This document shows positions 5,678-7,162 of a stretch of DNA of 7,162 bases, in pieces (positions within the stretch are counted from its first letter, which is position 1; every line of letters begins with the position of its first letter). Source of the DNA: Limisphaerales bacterium (GTDB lineage Bacteria; Verrucomicrobiota; Verrucomicrobiia; Limisphaerales; PALSA-1396); the NCBI GenBank assembly GCA_003140275.1, contig PLJQ01000176.1, positions 1 through 7,162 of the forward strand, in the 5' to 3' direction. The translations under genes were made by a program, and so were the position numbers. The notes under the pieces are model-generated. The model ran no database searches. It was not told the origin of the DNA and saw only the letters and a program-made list of their open reading frames with translations.

Positions 5678-6142
5678 ATGCCATCTGAAACTGCCAACGA
5701 GTTGATCCATTACCACTCGCTATTTCGTCACGGTGTGGACGAGAAGCGTCGGGTGCAGGTGCCTGCCAAATGGCGTCCGACGAAACCGGGCGTGGAGTTC
5801 ACTTTGCTTCTTTGGCCGAACGGTGCGCAGGCGGATGCATGTCTGCTGGTCTTGCCGCCGCCGGAAATGCGAGCGTTGGCGGAAAAAATTAAAGCGATGT
5901 CTTTTGCCGATCCAAAGGCGTCTGCACTGCGGCGACTATTGGGCAGCAAATCGGCCAGTGTGGCTTTGGACAAAGGCGGACGCATTTGTGTGCCTGAAGC
6001 GATGGCGAAGGCGGTGAACATCGAGCGGGAAGCGGTGTTGGTTGGATTGGTGGACCGGTTTGAGATTTGGAATCCCGAACGCTACGAAACCGCAAGTGCA
6101 GTGGATGCGGCGTTGTTACCCGAAGCATTTAAACTGATTTAA
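5678..6142 (+). CDS. mraZ: Transcriptional regulator MraZ
   Basis: MraZ is a DNA-binding protein of the SpoVT/AbrB fold that forms ring-shaped oligomers and represses the dcw promoter. The protein has 154 residues, near the usual 140-150. The first swapped-hairpin domain includes DEKRRVQVPAKWR (21-33). The second includes ALDKGGRICVPEA (96-108) and VLVGLVDRFEIWNPERYE (120-137), the family signature. The first repeat has Arg where the family normally has Gly in the D-x-K-G-R motif. The start is ATG at 5678, because an in-frame TGA lies directly before it (5675-5677). There is no clear Shine-Dalgarno; a TTTTGG-C-CCAAAA inverted repeat (5660-5672) sits just upstream. The TGGNN operator array lies 23 bases before the start. 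The stop is five bases before the next gene, so both are likely in one transcript with rsmH. Confidence 0.96.
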   Translation: MPSETANELIHYHSLFRHGVDEKRRVQVPAKWRPTKPGVEFTLLLWPNGAQADACLLVLPPPEMRALAEKIKAMSFADPKASALRRLLGSKSASVALDKGGRICVPEAMAKAVNIEREAVLVGLVDRFEIWNPERYETASAVDAALLPEAFKLI

Positions 6143-6147
6143 TACCA

Positions 6148-6765
6148 ATGAACCCGATGCAACTACTCACGGTAAGCAAATCTTTAATGGGCATCAAAGA
6201 CGCGACAGGCCGTTACCGGATGGCGGAAGGAAATCTGTTGCCCAAGTTTAATTCCACCATTCGTGTTGTTCCCCCCGCTCCGATGGCGAAAGCAGAAGCA
6301 GTCAGGCCGGCGATGGAGTTGAGTATTGAGGATCAATCAACAGCCAGGCCTGAGGCAAAGTCAAAAAAATCAACAACCACACCAGTGCTGACGCAAGCAC
6401 GGGAAATAATTTTGAAGCGCGGTCTTTTTGCGCTCGAAGTTTGCTCCAAGGCGTGTTCGTCAATGACAAGCGTGCTGGAAAAAATCAAGCCGCTTTCTTA
6501 TTTGAAAGATCGCCAGACTCGCGCAAAGCCGCAAAAGATCAAATCGGTCAAGCCTGCGCTTCAAGGCGAGCTTTCATTGGACAGGATCAAGGTGATCCGA
6601 AACGATTTGAGTGATACCGATCTGGAAATCGTGCCGGTGACCCACCTGGAGCAGCCGAAAAGGCTTGAGCCAGTCCGGGACTTGGAAGCCGGGAGTGCGC
6701 CAACAAAAGCCCCATGGGGACGGCTGATGTCGCGGATTTTCGGGGTGGGGCAGACACCATTTTGA
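6148..6765 (+). CDS. Uncharacterised protein between mraZ and rsmH
   Basis: I do not recognise this 205-residue protein as a member of a named family. It has no signal peptide or membrane segment, so it is not an FtsL. Residues 5-34 form an orderly head (QLLTVSKSLMGIKD, then GRYRMAEGNLLPKF). Residues 36-80 are a Pro/Ala/Ser/Lys-rich linker. Residues 81-115 look helical and include Cys99 and Cys103. Residues 116-137 are strongly basic. Residues 139-163 (LQGELSLDRIKVIRNDLSDTD and on) are the most structured-looking C-terminal part, followed by a Pro-rich tail. It begins five bases after mraZ, and its TGA overlaps the rsmH ATG as TGATG, so it is embedded in the dcw operon and probably coupled to rsmH. 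A second in-frame ATG three codons on (6157) is an alternative start. That it is expressed is well supported by position; its role is unknown, perhaps in division or wall synthesis. Confidence 0.85.
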   Translation: MNPMQLLTVSKSLMGIKDATGRYRMAEGNLLPKFNSTIRVVPPAPMAKAEAVRPAMELSIEDQSTARPEAKSKKSTTTPVLTQAREIILKRGLFALEVCSKACSSMTSVLEKIKPLSYLKDRQTRAKPQKIKSVKPALQGELSLDRIKVIRNDLSDTDLEIVPVTHLEQPKRLEPVRDLEAGSAPTKAPWGRLMSRIFGVGQTPF

Positions 6766-7162
6766 TGAGGAAATTATGCTTGGCACCCAATTTCGTCCAC
6801 AACCCGGTGATGATGGCGGAGGTAATGGCCGCGATAAAACCGCGGCCGGCAGGGCGGTACACCGACGGAACGGTCGGTGGGGGTGGACACGCAGCAGCCA
6901 TTTTGGCCGCGAGCAGTGCGACTGGGTGGTTATCTGGCTGCGATCGCGATGGCGTCGCGGTTGAAGCGGCCCGGCAACGGCTGGCGGAATTTACGGGTCG
7001 ATTTGAATTGCGCCAGGGCAATTTTGCGGATTTGGGCGAGTGGGTGGCGCCGGCAAGTTGCGATGGTGTGTTGTTGGATTTGGGTGTCAGCTCGCCGCAA
7101 CTCGACTGGGTCGAGCGTGGGTTCAGTTTTCAACAGGACGGGCCGCTCGATATGCGGATGGA
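6765..7162 (+). CDS. rsmH: 16S rRNA (cytosine-1402-N4)-methyltransferase RsmH (partial, N-terminal)
   Basis: RsmH (MraW) uses S-adenosylmethionine to methylate N4 of C1402 in the 16S rRNA decoding centre, and is the usual second conserved gene of dcw clusters. The window holds 132 codons of about 310. Visible motifs are FVHNPVMMAEVM (10-21), the S-adenosylmethionine-binding YTDGTVGGGGH (32-42), GCDRDGVAVEAA (58-69), and DGVLLDLGVSSPQLD (100-114) with RGFSFQQDGPLDMRM (118-132). The start is ATG at 6765, sharing one base with the previous stop (TGATG), and gives MRKLCLAPNF. The ATG at 6776 is in another frame and is not the start. No frameshift is needed. Translation is probably coupled to the upstream gene. 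Confidence 0.97.
   Translation, partial: MRKLCLAPNFVHNPVMMAEVMAAIKPRPAGRYTDGTVGGGGHAAAILAASSATGWLSGCDRDGVAVEAARQRLAEFTGRFELRQGNFADLGEWVAPASCDGVLLDLGVSSPQLDWVERGFSFQQDGPLDMRM

Noticed and set aside
6776..6964. 62-codon ORF at the start of rsmH
   Set aside because: It is a wrong-frame shadow; the RsmH motifs are all in the frame beginning at 6765.

Overview
The window looks like chromosome from a Gram-negative bacterium of moderately high G+C. Two of the efflux genes encode outer-membrane-type lipoprotein or envelope components. The right-hand side is the start of a division and cell-wall (dcw) cluster, mraZ - unknown gene - rsmH. The style of the proteins, above all the unfamiliar gene between mraZ and rsmH and the CusC-like lipoprotein, suggests the PVC group, perhaps Verrucomicrobiota. 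That placement is inference and was not checked by any search.

Left block (minus strand, about 1-4195), reading in the direction of transcription: a C-terminal remnant of a sensor histidine kinase (3927-4172), a TolC/CusC-type outer-membrane lipoprotein (2527-3930), a membrane-fusion adaptor lipoprotein (1508-2530), and an RND inner-membrane pump permease (1-1511, cut by the window edge). Each junction is a 4-base ATGA overlap, so the block is a tightly coupled tripartite efflux operon. The kinase keeps only the end of its ATPase domain and sits directly after queA, with a heptamer-type short repeat at the join.

Middle (4193-5269, minus): a complete queA for the queuosine pathway. It lies upstream of the efflux genes with no obvious promoter or terminator between, so read-through from queA into the pump genes is likely.

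Divergent control region (5270-5677): about 400 bases with no large gene. On the queA side there is a 24-codon ORF with a textbook Shine-Dalgarno sequence, and inverted repeats. On the mraZ side there is a TTGACA promoter element, five TGGNN direct repeats at an exact 10-base period that fit a MraZ autoregulatory operator, and a perfect DnaA box inside that array with weaker copies upstream.

Right block (plus strand, 5678-7162): mraZ, a 205-residue protein I cannot assign, and the first 132 codons of rsmH. The rsmH start overlaps the previous stop as TGATG. The three genes should form one transcript controlled at the MraZ boxes.
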